This document shows, piece after piece, positions 34,968-43,302 of a DNA stretch of 64,000 nucleotides. A program made the position numbers and the translations under genes. Position 1 is the stretch's first letter, and each line of letters starts with the position of its first letter. Source of the stretch: Salinivenus iranica (lineage in GTDB: Bacteria > Bacteroidota > Rhodothermia > Rhodothermales > Salinibacteraceae); the NCBI GenBank assembly GCA_002894665.1, contig NCRB01000006.1:17613-81612 (forward strand), in the 5' to 3' direction. The notes beneath the pieces are model-generated. The model did no database searches. It was given only the letters and a program-made list of their open reading frames with translations, and was not told the DNA's origin.

Positions 34968-35771
34968 ATGCCCTCCTCAGACGACTGGAGCATTTCGCAC
35001 AACCTTGCCCTTATCTATCTGGCCCTTGCCTACGGGACCGACCATGACTTGGGGAACGATGAGATGAAGGCCCTCACCGATGCGCTGGGCCGCTGGGCGG
35101 CGGTCCCCGACGACGTGAAGGTGCAGGAGGTGGTCCTGGAAGCGGCAACCGCCTTTCTGGAAGGCGATCCCCAGACGGAGGTGCGTCGCTCCATTGATCG
35201 CCTTCGCGAGGACCTTTCCTTTGGCGAGCGCCGGCGCGCCCTCCGGGACGTGATGCGAATCGCAGAGGCGGATGGCGTCCTGCTCGAACGAGAGCAGGGC
35301 CTCATCCACCGGCTCGCGGATGCATGGTCGCTGAAGCAGATGAGCGAGGACCTTCTGGAGGACACGTCGGCCGTCGTGCAGCGCCAGGGCGAGGACTGGA
35401 GCCTCGTGCATGAGCTGGCGTTCATCTTTATCGCTGTTTCACACAGCTCGACGAACGACCTGTCGGACGCTGAAATTGATGCGGCGCTGGATCGGCTTCA
35501 GGAATGGCGCCCGGATCTGGGGGAGGAAGAGGTGCGCGAGGTCTTTCGGCGCGCCCTGCAGGTGTACGCGGAGTGTCCCGAGCAGTCACTCATTGAGGAC
35601 TCGCTGGACGCGCTCAAGGAGGCTCTGCCGCCGATTCAGCGTCTGGCCGTGCTCGACGATCTGTGCTCGGTCGTCCGGGCCGATGGCGACTTAACGGAGA
35701 CGGAGCGGGAGCTCCTCATGCGGCTCGCGCAGGCCTGGGACGTGAGTGTGCGGCTCAACGGAACGGCGTAA
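34968..35771 (+). CDS. TerB-like helical protein with two related halves
   Basis: A 267-residue acidic, all-helical soluble protein. The two halves look like diverged copies of one unit: SISHNLALIYLALAYGTDHDLGNDEMKAL near the N-terminus resembles SLVHELAFIFIAVSHSSTNDLSDAEIDAA in the middle. Each is followed by a segment with a TerB-like helix pair and acidic loop (AEADGVLLEREQ, RADGDLTETERE). TerB-type domains bind divalent metal and occur in stress-related contexts, but no function can be assigned. Start chosen at 34968 because a promoter -10 box overlaps the first in-frame ATG. Confidence 0.65.
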   Translation: MPSSDDWSISHNLALIYLALAYGTDHDLGNDEMKALTDALGRWAAVPDDVKVQEVVLEAATAFLEGDPQTEVRRSIDRLREDLSFGERRRALRDVMRIAEADGVLLEREQGLIHRLADAWSLKQMSEDLLEDTSAVVQRQGEDWSLVHELAFIFIAVSHSSTNDLSDAEIDAALDRLQEWRPDLGEEEVREVFRRALQVYAECPEQSLIEDSLDALKEALPPIQRLAVLDDLCSVVRADGDLTETERELLMRLAQAWDVSVRLNGTA

Positions 35772-35803
35772 AAGGGGCCAGTTTGCGTCCGTTCTCAACG
35801 GCG

Positions 35804-36382
35804 TCACTCCGAAGAGGGCGCGTCACTCTCCTCCGACGGGGAGGACGACGACCCATTGGAGGGAGAGTTGCGGTGATCGGGCACCTGGCGGGCCGTTCCG
35901 TTCCAGCTGGTCGACGGTTGGTCGTCCGAGGAACTGGGGTCGAACGAGCCGGGCGAGGGGGGGTCCGAAGACGAGGTAGCGCCTCCAAAGACGCCGAATT
36001 GAACCTCCATCGATCCGTCGTCAATCTTCGACTGGAGGCGTTTCATCAGGGCCTTTCGGATGAGGGCTCGGCTGGGCGGCAGAAGGCCCAGAAACCCGAG
36101 GATGTCCGTGAGGACGCCCGGCGTAATGAGTAGCGCCCCGGCCACGAGGATGATGACCCCGTCCGCCAACTCTTTTCCGGGCAGCTCGCCGGCGCCCAGC
36201 CGTTTGTTGAGGCGGCGCCAGGTGGTCAGGCCCTCGCGTCGGGCCAGGTAGCTGCCCGCAACGCCCGTCGCGATGATGAGTGCGATGGTGGGGCCAAAGC
36301 CGATGAACCGATCGACCTGGATGAGCAGACCAAGTTCTACGGCCGGCGTGATGAGAAAAAGAAGAACGAGACGGCCGAGCAT
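35804..36382 (-). CDS. fxsA: FxsA family membrane protein
   Basis: A 192-residue inner-membrane protein. It begins MLGRLVLLFLITPAVELGLLI, the FxsA first helix, followed by GFGPTIALIIATGVAGSYLAR, a basic loop, and a third hydrophobic segment (GVIILVAGALLITPGVLTDILGFLGLLP). In Escherichia, FxsA overproduction relieves phage T7 exclusion by F-plasmid PifA; its normal role is unknown. The C-terminal 60 residues are a low-complexity Ser/Pro/Asp tail, common in this organism's proteins. Start at the ATG at 36382; the longer frame upstream lacks family character. It is convergent with the TerB-like gene. Confidence 0.85.
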   Translation of the reverse strand: MLGRLVLLFLITPAVELGLLIQVDRFIGFGPTIALIIATGVAGSYLARREGLTTWRRLNKRLGAGELPGKELADGVIILVAGALLITPGVLTDILGFLGLLPPSRALIRKALMKRLQSKIDDGSMEVQFGVFGGATSSSDPPSPGSFDPSSSDDQPSTSWNGTARQVPDHRNSPSNGSSSSPSEESDAPSSE

Positions 36383-36699
36383 AGGCGGAGAATTGTTTTC
36401 GGAGGGAGCCACATGTGCCGTGGCCGGGGTACATGTGGCGTATGTTGGAGGGCGGGAATGGTTCGACGTGCGGGTCGATGTGTCCCTCTCAGGGCCCGTT
36501 GGGTCGCGACGCCGTGCAGGCCATCGGTTTTTCCTTGACCTCCGTCTTCGGCGAGACCGTTCGTCTCTCACTCTTGCAGAAGGCATTAGAGTGGAGGCGC
36601 CTCGTCCCAGTTGGGAGAGTGCAGCGTGAGGCGTGAAGCGACGACGCACGGGGGGACACCATTCGTTTCTTTGTTTCTGAAGAGTCTTCGGTGCTTTCT

Positions 36700-37746
36700 A
36701 TGACGAAAATCGGCATTGTCGGGGCCGGCCCGGCGGGCCTGGCGACGGCGTATGGGCTGCGATCTGCGTCGGTTGATGTGACGGTATTCGAAAAAAGCCG
36801 AGGCTTTGGGGGGCGGGCGGCCACCCGCGGGCGGGACGGCCATCGGTACGACCACGGAGCCACGTCCTTTACCGCACCCACCCCGCGGGTGCATCGCCTC
36901 ATTACGGGTCACCTCCCCACCGCGGGGCTCGTCGACATTGGGGCGCTTTCTGTGTGGGAGTTTGAGACCGACGGCACGGTCGTGCGGACCGAGGACCCGG
37001 ACGCATCGCCCCGGTGGACCTATCGGTCGGGGATCAGCACGCTCGGAAAGCTCCTGTCCCGACAGAGCGACGCGACAATCCGCCGAGAGACCCGAATCAC
37101 GAGGATCCGCCCTCAGGAGGAGGGATGGGGGCTGTGGACGGAAAAGGGGGCCGTGGCCGAGGCCTGCGACGCCCTGGTGCTCACCCCGCCGGCCCCACAG
37201 ACGGCGACCCTCCTGAGGACAGCCCGGACAGAGGAGGCGCCCGACGCAGTCCACACGTTGAGCGAGGCCGTGCGGGCCGTTCGGTATGCGTCGCAGTTTG
37301 CCTACATCTTTGCCTATGATCACCCCGTCGACCGGCCCGATCATCTCTACGGCCTCCGCGCCGCCGACCCGGAGCACCCGCTGGCCTGGATTGGGTTTGA
37401 AGAGGCGAAGCCGGGACACGTGCGGGAGGGGCACAGCGTAATGGTCGTTCATACGTCCCCGTCCTGGACGGCGGACCGGGTGGATACGGACCCCCTCTCG
37501 TTTGTGTCCGAGGTGCAGGGCCGGGTGGCGGACCTCCTGGGCCAAGACCTACCGGATCCCGCGTGGGAAGACACGCAGCGGTGGCGATACTCGGTGCCGC
37601 AGGACCCGATCGCGTCGGCGGGGCGCGCCGCGGGGCGAGAGATTGGGCTCTTTCTGGCGGGCGACGCGGTGACGGGCCGGGGAGGCGTGGGGGCGGCCCT
37701 CGCCAGCGGCCTCGCCACCGCGGATCGGCTGCGGCGGGGGGCGTAG
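36700..37746 (+). CDS. Renalase-like FAD-dependent oxidoreductase
   Basis: A 348-residue flavoprotein. MTKIGIVGAGPAGLATAYGL at the N-terminus is the dinucleotide-binding Rossmann fold, followed by the conserved EKSRGFGGRAATR and DHGATSFTA segments typical of the renalase/amine-oxidase-like group. The C-terminal block GLFLAGDAVTGRGGVGAALASGLATA binds the FAD ribityl chain. Bacterial renalases oxidise off-pathway dihydro-NAD(P) isomers, a plausible but unproven role. A GTG at 36691 would add three residues; I use the ATG at 36700. It is convergent with the ferredoxin-NADP reductase gene, 22 bp away. Confidence 0.85.
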   Translation: MTKIGIVGAGPAGLATAYGLRSASVDVTVFEKSRGFGGRAATRGRDGHRYDHGATSFTAPTPRVHRLITGHLPTAGLVDIGALSVWEFETDGTVVRTEDPDASPRWTYRSGISTLGKLLSRQSDATIRRETRITRIRPQEEGWGLWTEKGAVAEACDALVLTPPAPQTATLLRTARTEEAPDAVHTLSEAVRAVRYASQFAYIFAYDHPVDRPDHLYGLRAADPEHPLAWIGFEEAKPGHVREGHSVMVVHTSPSWTADRVDTDPLSFVSEVQGRVADLLGQDLPDPAWEDTQRWRYSVPQDPIASAGRAAGREIGLFLAGDAVTGRGGVGAALASGLATADRLRRGA

Positions 37747-37768
37747 GGCCGTCGCATTGCGGCCAACA

Positions 37769-38548
37769 CTACGCAGACGCCTCGGAGCGCTCCACAAAGT
37801 ATTTTTCCTCGTGGATCGACTCTTCGGGAAGCCCCACCCGCTGAAAGATGCCCTGGGCCTTGTCGATCATCTTCGGATGGCCGCAGGTGTAGGCGGCGGT
37901 GTCGTCGAGCGGAAACCCGGCGTCGTCAAGATGCTTGCGAATCACGTCTTCCACGCGGCCCCGCTCGCCGGCCCAGTCTGAGTCCTCCCAGGGACGACTC
38001 ACGGTGGGGATATAGTCGAGCCAGTCGACTGTCTGCGAGAAGGAGGTGAGTCGTTCGCGATACGTCCCCAGCTCCCACGAGCGGCTGGCGCCGTGGAGGA
38101 TGAGGAAGCGGTGCGGGGTGGACCGACGACCGGCCGCCAGCGCCTGCTGCTGGGCGCGAGCGATGCTGAGGTACGGCCCCACGCCGGTCACCGTCGCCAC
38201 CATCACGTGGTGGCGACGGTCCTGATCCAGGACGAACCGCCCGACGATCCGTTCACGCATCCACAGCGTGGCCCCCGAGTCGAGCGACCAGAGGTGGGAC
38301 GTGAGCGCCCCGTCCTCAACGCGTTCGATGAAGAACTCCAGGTCGCGGGTGCCGGGCGCCGAGGCCACCGAGTAGGGGCGGAGCAGCGGTCGGTCCTGCT
38401 CCGCCGTGCGCACCCCAAGCGTTGCGTACTGGCCAGGGGTGAAGTCGACCGGTTGTTCGGCACGGACCCGAAAGACGGCCAAATCATCCGAAAAGTCGAC
38501 CCGCTCTACAAGCGTCAGTTCCAGATATTGAGAGGGATCGAAACCCAT
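37769..38548 (-). CDS. fpr: Ferredoxin/flavodoxin-NADP reductase
   Basis: A 259-residue FAD enzyme that exchanges electrons between NADPH and ferredoxin or flavodoxin. The FAD-binding motif is RPYSVASAPG (residues about 57-66). The NADP domain has VTGVGPYLSIARAQ and the C-terminal CGHPKMIDKAQGIF, ending in EEKYFVE, the tail expected in Fpr-type reductases. Size fits the bacterial subclass (about 250-260 residues). The gene is on the minus strand, convergent with the renalase-like gene and 122 bp downstream of moxR. Confidence 0.9.
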   Translation of the reverse strand: MGFDPSQYLELTLVERVDFSDDLAVFRVRAEQPVDFTPGQYATLGVRTAEQDRPLLRPYSVASAPGTRDLEFFIERVEDGALTSHLWSLDSGATLWMRERIVGRFVLDQDRRHHVMVATVTGVGPYLSIARAQQQALAAGRRSTPHRFLILHGASRSWELGTYRERLTSFSQTVDWLDYIPTVSRPWEDSDWAGERGRVEDVIRKHLDDAGFPLDDTAAYTCGHPKMIDKAQGIFQRVGLPEESIHEEKYFVERSEASA

Positions 38549-38670
38549 AGCGGCGGGACATACATGAAAGAAAGAATACGAGCAAAGCCCACAGTCTCGA
38601 ACACGATTCCATGCCGCAGGGTTTGGACGTCAGGGAAAGATCACGGGGGCGTCACTCCCGGGGCGCGGCG

Positions 38671-39672
38671 TCAGGATCGGTCCTGTTCCAGGAGGCGTTC
38701 AATCAGGTGAATCGAAGAGATGTCTTCAGCCTCCGCATTGAAGCTCGGCACGATGCGGTGGCGCAGGACGGGAATGGCCATGCGGCGGACGTCGGCCTCC
38801 ACGGGCGTCATGCGTCCGTCCAGCGCAGCAAGCGTTTTGGCCCCAAGCACCAGATACTGCGACGCCCGCGGGCCGGCGCCGTAGCTCAGGTAGTCCGAAA
38901 TGAAGTCCGGTGCCGCGTCGGCCTCCGGGCGCGTGCGGGCGACGAGCTCAACGGCGTACTGAATGACGTTGTCGGCCACCGGAATTTGCCGGATAAAGTC
39001 CTGATAGCGGCGGAGCTCGTCGGCGGACATGACGGGTTCGGGCTCTGCCTGCGGCCCGGCGGTGGTACTGCGGACGACCTCCACCTCCTCGTCGAACGTG
39101 GGGTAGTCGAGCCACACGTTCAGCATGAAGCGGTCGAGCTGGGCCTCGGGGAGGGGGTACGTGCCTTCCTGCTCAATCGGGTTTTGCGTCGCAAGCACAA
39201 AGAACGGGTCGTCGAGGGAGTGCGTGTCGCCGCCCGCGGTCACGTGTTGCTCCTGCATGGCCTCCAGAAGGGCCGCCTGTGTCTTCGGAGGCGTCCGATT
39301 GATTTCGTCCGCCAGAATGACGTTGGCGAAGATGGGGCCTTCCGTGAACTCGAAGTGGCGCGTCCCCTGCGTGGTCTCCTGAATGATCTCCGTCCCCGTG
39401 ATGTCGCTCGGCATCAGGTCGGGCGTAAACTGAATCCGGCTGAAGTCGAGGTCCAGGGCCCGGGCCAGGGTGCGGACGAGGAGGGTTTTGGCCAGTCCGG
39501 GGACGCCAATCAGCAAGGCATGGCCCTGCGCCATCAGGCAGACCACCACCATCTCGATAATGTCTTCCTGCCCGACGATGACTTTGCCAATCTCGCCTCG
39601 GAGGCGGCCGTAGGCGTCGCTCAGGTCGTCGAGGGTGTCGGGGTCCTGCGGGGACGACGGAGAAGAAGGCAT
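38671..39672 (-). CDS. MoxR-family AAA+ ATPase
   Basis: A 333-residue chaperone-like ATPase. Walker A is GVPGLAKTLL, Walker B is NVILADEINRTPPKTQAALLEAMQE, and the arginine-finger/sensor region includes ATQNPIEQEGTYPLPEAQLDRF, diagnostic of MoxR proteins. MoxR ATPases usually act with von Willebrand factor-domain proteins to mature metal enzymes or cell-envelope complexes; no such partner is adjacent here. It follows the SurA-like gene by 54 bp on the same strand, and a translational link to envelope functions is possible. Confidence 0.93.
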   Translation of the reverse strand: MPSSPSSPQDPDTLDDLSDAYGRLRGEIGKVIVGQEDIIEMVVVCLMAQGHALLIGVPGLAKTLLVRTLARALDLDFSRIQFTPDLMPSDITGTEIIQETTQGTRHFEFTEGPIFANVILADEINRTPPKTQAALLEAMQEQHVTAGGDTHSLDDPFFVLATQNPIEQEGTYPLPEAQLDRFMLNVWLDYPTFDEEVEVVRSTTAGPQAEPEPVMSADELRRYQDFIRQIPVADNVIQYAVELVARTRPEADAAPDFISDYLSYGAGPRASQYLVLGAKTLAALDGRMTPVEADVRRMAIPVLRHRIVPSFNAEAEDISSIHLIERLLEQDRS

Positions 39673-39726
39673 GCGCGTGGGGGCGGAGCGAGAAAGCAGC
39701 GGACACTCAGCAGATAGGCGGAGACG

Positions 39727-41115
39727 TTATCGGAATCCGCGCATGGCGGTGAGGTCCCGTTCGGTGATCCGAATGTCGACGTAGACCTCGTCCCGCAACT
39801 GGTCGATCCACTCCTGCATTTTGCGGTTCTGCTTCTCCTGCAGGGCCAGTTGGCGAATCCGCTCGTAGTCCATGTCCAGGTTCGCCCGGTGGGCCGGGGT
39901 GCGCCGGTCGAGGCGAACGATGTGGAACGCATCTTCGCCATTGAGGAGCTGCACGCTGGTCGGCTCACTAATCTCACCCACCTCTAGCTGTTCGATGGTT
40001 TGTCGCCAGGAGGGATTGAGGCGATCGAGGACAAGGTCGCGTGTTCCGCTCTGCGGGTCGGTGACCCGGCCCCCATTCTGCGCCGATCGATCTTCCTCGG
40101 AGTGGCGGCGCGCCATTCGTTCAAAGGTGACCGTGTCGTCGTTCAGCAGGGTGTCGCGTACGGCTCGGAGGCGCGCCTTGGCTGCCTCGGCATCGGTTCC
40201 GCCCACGCGAATCAGAATGTGGTTCAGGTTGACCGTGTCCCCCGACCGCGAGTTGACCCGGAGAATGTGGAATCCGTTTTGGCTTTCGTTGTAGAACACC
40301 TGGGAGACGGTGCCGACCGGGATTCGAGACGCGACGGCGGCAAATTCGGGCACCAGGTCGTTGAGGGTGACCCCGCTCAGTCGTCCCCCGGAGGGAGCGG
40401 TCGGGTGGTCCGAGAACTCACGGGCGATCGCCTCGAAGGAGGCGCCCTCGTTCACGATGGAGTCGCGGAGAGAGGTGATGGTGTTGCGGGCGTCCTGACG
40501 GGCTTCCCGCGTCGGTTTGGGAAAGCGGACGATGTGGGAAAGGCGCACCGTCGGGGGAATGTCGGGGAGGGAGTCGGCCGGAATCCGCTCGAACCACTGC
40601 CGCACCTCGCTCGGGGTAATGTTGATGTTTTGCATACGGCGCTGGCGCAGGCGCTGGGCGAGGAGCTGGTCGCGCAGGTCCGGACGAAACGTCTCTTTGA
40701 TCTCCAGGATGCTTTTGCCGTAGATCTGCTCCAGTTGCTCACGCCCCCCGGCCCGCTCCTGCAGCCGCTGGATTTGACGGTCGAGCTGGTTTGAGACCTG
40801 CTGGTCTGAGATTTCCAGGGTGGTGTCCCGTCTCGCCTTCTCCGACAGAAGCTTCTGGTCGACCAGGGACTGGAGCGATTCCATCCAGAGGTCGTCGCTG
40901 TAGGAAGTGTTTTGCTGTTGGGCGCGCCGACGGACCATCTGATCAACCTCCGACTTCAGGATGATGTCGTCGCCCACAACGGCGGCGATGCGGTCGACCA
41001 CCTGCGCCTGCTGGGCGTGTGCTCCGGGGGAGAACGCCGAGGCGAGAAGGACCGCCAACAGAGCGGACACGGCCGCGGGGAAAAGGGAGTGCGCGTCCAG
41101 GGAAAACGTACGCAT
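39727..41115 (-). CDS. surA: Periplasmic peptidyl-prolyl isomerase, SurA-like, two parvulin domains
   Basis: A 462-residue exported chaperone. The signal peptide has a short basic start, a hydrophobic core and ends SPGAHAQ. Residues about 40-175 are the SurA-type helical chaperone domain (VGDDIILKSEVDQMV). Two parvulin domains follow, beginning VRLSHIVRFPKPTRE and LNHILIRVGGTDAEA, each with the conserved FSDHPTAPSGG / HSEEDRSAQNGG element. The role would be folding of outer-membrane proteins. A decayed paralogue of the same kind lies immediately upstream, and moxR follows. Confidence 0.9.
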   Translation of the reverse strand: MRTFSLDAHSLFPAAVSALLAVLLASAFSPGAHAQQAQVVDRIAAVVGDDIILKSEVDQMVRRRAQQQNTSYSDDLWMESLQSLVDQKLLSEKARRDTTLEISDQQVSNQLDRQIQRLQERAGGREQLEQIYGKSILEIKETFRPDLRDQLLAQRLRQRRMQNINITPSEVRQWFERIPADSLPDIPPTVRLSHIVRFPKPTREARQDARNTITSLRDSIVNEGASFEAIAREFSDHPTAPSGGRLSGVTLNDLVPEFAAVASRIPVGTVSQVFYNESQNGFHILRVNSRSGDTVNLNHILIRVGGTDAEAAKARLRAVRDTLLNDDTVTFERMARRHSEEDRSAQNGGRVTDPQSGTRDLVLDRLNPSWRQTIEQLEVGEISEPTSVQLLNGEDAFHIVRLDRRTPAHRANLDMDYERIRQLALQEKQNRKMQEWIDQLRDEVYVDIRITERDLTAMRGFR

Positions 41116-41130
41116 GCGAAGAAGCCCTAT

Positions 41131-41420
41131 TCAGTAGAAAGAGCGCCGACGCGACCCCGGGAGGGACGGTTGGTCGGGAGTCACAAGAAGATTCTCCACC
41201 CGGGCTCGATTGCGAAGGCGTTGAACCTCACGTGCATACATCTGTTTCCGATGGTCGATTTTCAAATGCTCTCGGATCTCGTCGTGCACGCCCACACGGC
41301 GCGGGGGGGCCTTGGTTAGGGCCGCCCACAATCAATTCGATAAGGCGGTAGCGCTCACGCGCCTCCAGGATCGGGGCGAGGGGGCTCTTTTGTCGGGGCG
41401 CGCCCTGCTCGGCAGAACAA
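41131..41420 (-). pseudogene. Decayed C-terminus of a second parvulin-type isomerase
   Basis: Two short minus-strand frames join into one recognisable tail. KSPLAPILEARERYRLIELI (about 41390-41331) is in one frame and HDEIREHLKIDHRKQMYA...LRNRARVENLL (about 41300-41180) is in another. Together they look like the C-terminal end of a SurA/PpiC protein, where a parvulin domain is followed by a helix and a short strand. The frame breaks near a run of seven identical bases (GGGGGGG at 41304-41310), a typical slippage site. Everything N-terminal is missing or unreadable. It ends 16 bp before surA, so the ancestral order was probably two tandem isomerase genes. Confidence 0.45.
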
Positions 41421-41685
41421 CGGGCACGAGTTGGAAGGGGGGCGGCAGTCGTGAATTTTTCCGATAGGGGGCTCGTTCGGTCGGACGCACCCGCAAAACG
41501 ACAACGAGGCGGGCCGGGGCAGACCGGGGAACGGCCTTCGCAAAGCCCCCGCCAATTTGCAGTTGGAACGGAACTGACCCTCTCCATCATTTTTCAACCG
41601 CCGGACTGACGTCTTGCGTCATTGCGACTCCCTGGCGCAGAGCCTCTTTTTTCGCCTGTCACTTCGTTAATCCATCCCGTCTCCC
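41421..41685. other. Non-coding region upstream of gltX
   Basis: No credible gene on either strand. The minus strand contains only frame fragments without family character, possibly further decay of the parvulin paralogue. The promoter of gltX must lie here, but no clear hexamers are visible. Confidence 0.45.
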
Positions 41686-43158
41686 ATGGCCTCCTCCGAT
41701 CGCGTTCGTGTGCGATTCGCTCCAAGCCCGACCGGACATTTGCACATTGGGGGCCTCCGTACGGCCCTCTACAACTACCTTTTTGCGAGAAAGCACGGCG
41801 GGGACTTCTTGCTCCGGATCGAGGATACCGATCAGAGCCGGTACGTGGAAACGGCCGAGGACGATATCATGGACGCGCTCCAGTGGACCGGGCTGACGTA
41901 CGATGAAGGGCCCGACGTGGGGGGCGAACACGCGCCGTATCGTCAATCCAAGCGGGCCGACCTGTACCGGTCGTACGCCGAGAAGCTCGTGGAGGCCGGT
42001 GCGGCCTACTATGCATTCGATACGGAGGAAGACCTGGCGGCGCTGCGGGACGAAGGCGTCACGTACGACCTGCACACCCGCCATCAGATGCGGAACTCGA
42101 TCACGATGTCGGACGACCAGGTCCAGGACCGACTGGACGCCGGGGCCGACTACGTGATTCGGCTGAAGGTGCCGGAGCGGGAGACCGTGCGATTCGAAGA
42201 TGAGATCCGTGGGGCCGTCAGCTTCGATTCCGACGAAATCGATGATCAGGTGCTCTTGAAGTCGGACGGGCTCCCGACCTATCACCTCGCCAATATTGTT
42301 GACGACCACCTGATGGAGATCTCCCACGTGATTCGCGGGGAGGAGTGGTTGTCCTCGACGCCGAAGCACGTGTTGATGTATGAGGCGCTCGGGTGGACGC
42401 CGCCGACCTTTGCTCATCTGCCGCTCATCATGAGTCCGAACGGCGGCAAGCTGTCGAAGCGCGACGCCAATACGCTCGGGATTCCGGTCTACGTAACGGA
42501 CTATCAAGAGGAGGGGTACGAGCCCGAGGGCCTCGTAAACTATCTCGCCCTCCTGGGCTGGAATCCGGGCACGGAGGAGGAGCTGTTTGCGCTCGACGAC
42601 ATGGTCGAGGCCTTTTCGCTGGAGCGGGTGGGGGCGAGCGGCGTACAGTTCGACCTCGACAAGCTCCGCTGGGTGAACGAGCACTACGTACGGGCGCTCT
42701 CAGTCGAGGCGCTGGTCGATCGGGTGCGCCCCTACGTTGAGGACGCGGGCTATTCGGCCTCCGACGATCGCCTGCACGAGATCTGCGAGCTGGTGCAGGA
42801 ACGGGTGCAGGTGGTTCCGGAAATCGTGACGGACAACCGCTACTTCTTCGAGGACCCGGACGAGTACGAGGAGGCCGGCGTGGAGAAACGCTGGAAAGAC
42901 GCGTCCGCCGACCTGCTAAGCACGTACGCTGACCGTCTGGAGTCGGTGGAGGAGGAGGACTTTGACGCGGATACCGTGGAGACGGAACTGCGCAACCTCG
43001 CCGATGAGGAGGACGTGGGGGCGGGGGCCATCATTCACCCGGCGCGGCTTGCGGTGAGCGGACGCTCGTACGGGCCGGGAGTGTTCGGACTTCTGGCAAC
43101 CGTGGGGAAGCAGGCCTGTATTCGTCGGATGCGGCGCGCAGTGGAAACGCTAGGATAG
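41686..43158 (+). CDS. gltX: Glutamyl-tRNA synthetase
   Basis: Charges tRNA-Glu. The 490-residue class I enzyme has the HIGH-region motif [18 protein letters not shown] at the N-terminus, [26 protein letters not shown] and the KMSKS-type motif GGKLSKRDA. The C-terminal third is the all-helical anticodon-binding domain of bacterial GluRS. Length is normal. A separate glutaminyl-tRNA synthetase is encoded convergently just downstream, so this GluRS is expected to be discriminating, with no need to misacylate tRNA-Gln. Confidence 0.96.
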   Translation: MASSDRVRVRFAPSPTGHLHIGGLRTALYNYLFARKHGGDFLLRIEDTDQSRYVETAEDDIMDALQWTGLTYDEGPDVGGEHAPYRQSKRADLYRSYAEKLVEAGAAYYAFDTEEDLAALRDEGVTYDLHTRHQMRNSITMSDDQVQDRLDAGADYVIRLKVPERETVRFEDEIRGAVSFDSDEIDDQVLLKSDGLPTYHLANIVDDHLMEISHVIRGEEWLSSTPKHVLMYEALGWTPPTFAHLPLIMSPNGGKLSKRDANTLGIPVYVTDYQEEGYEPEGLVNYLALLGWNPGTEEELFALDDMVEAFSLERVGASGVQFDLDKLRWVNEHYVRALSVEALVDRVRPYVEDAGYSASDDRLHEICELVQERVQVVPEIVTDNRYFFEDPDEYEEAGVEKRWKDASADLLSTYADRLESVEEEDFDADTVETELRNLADEEDVGAGAIIHPARLAVSGRSYGPGVFGLLATVGKQACIRRMRRAVETLG

Positions 43159-43302
43159 GCTGCCTGGGACGTAAGGGGCGGTGGCCCCTGAACGCCGGGG
43201 GCTGCTGCACCGGCCGACCACTGCGGGCCCGTCCATCGATTCCGGATGCGGGGCAAGGACCGGCGGGGGATCGGGGATCCCTCTGGAGACAGCGGACGGG
43301 GA

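Noticed and set aside
43175..43200. Hairpin GGGGC-GGTG-GCCCC between gltX and glnS as a terminator
   Set aside because: Short stem and no T-run on either strand; not enough to call.
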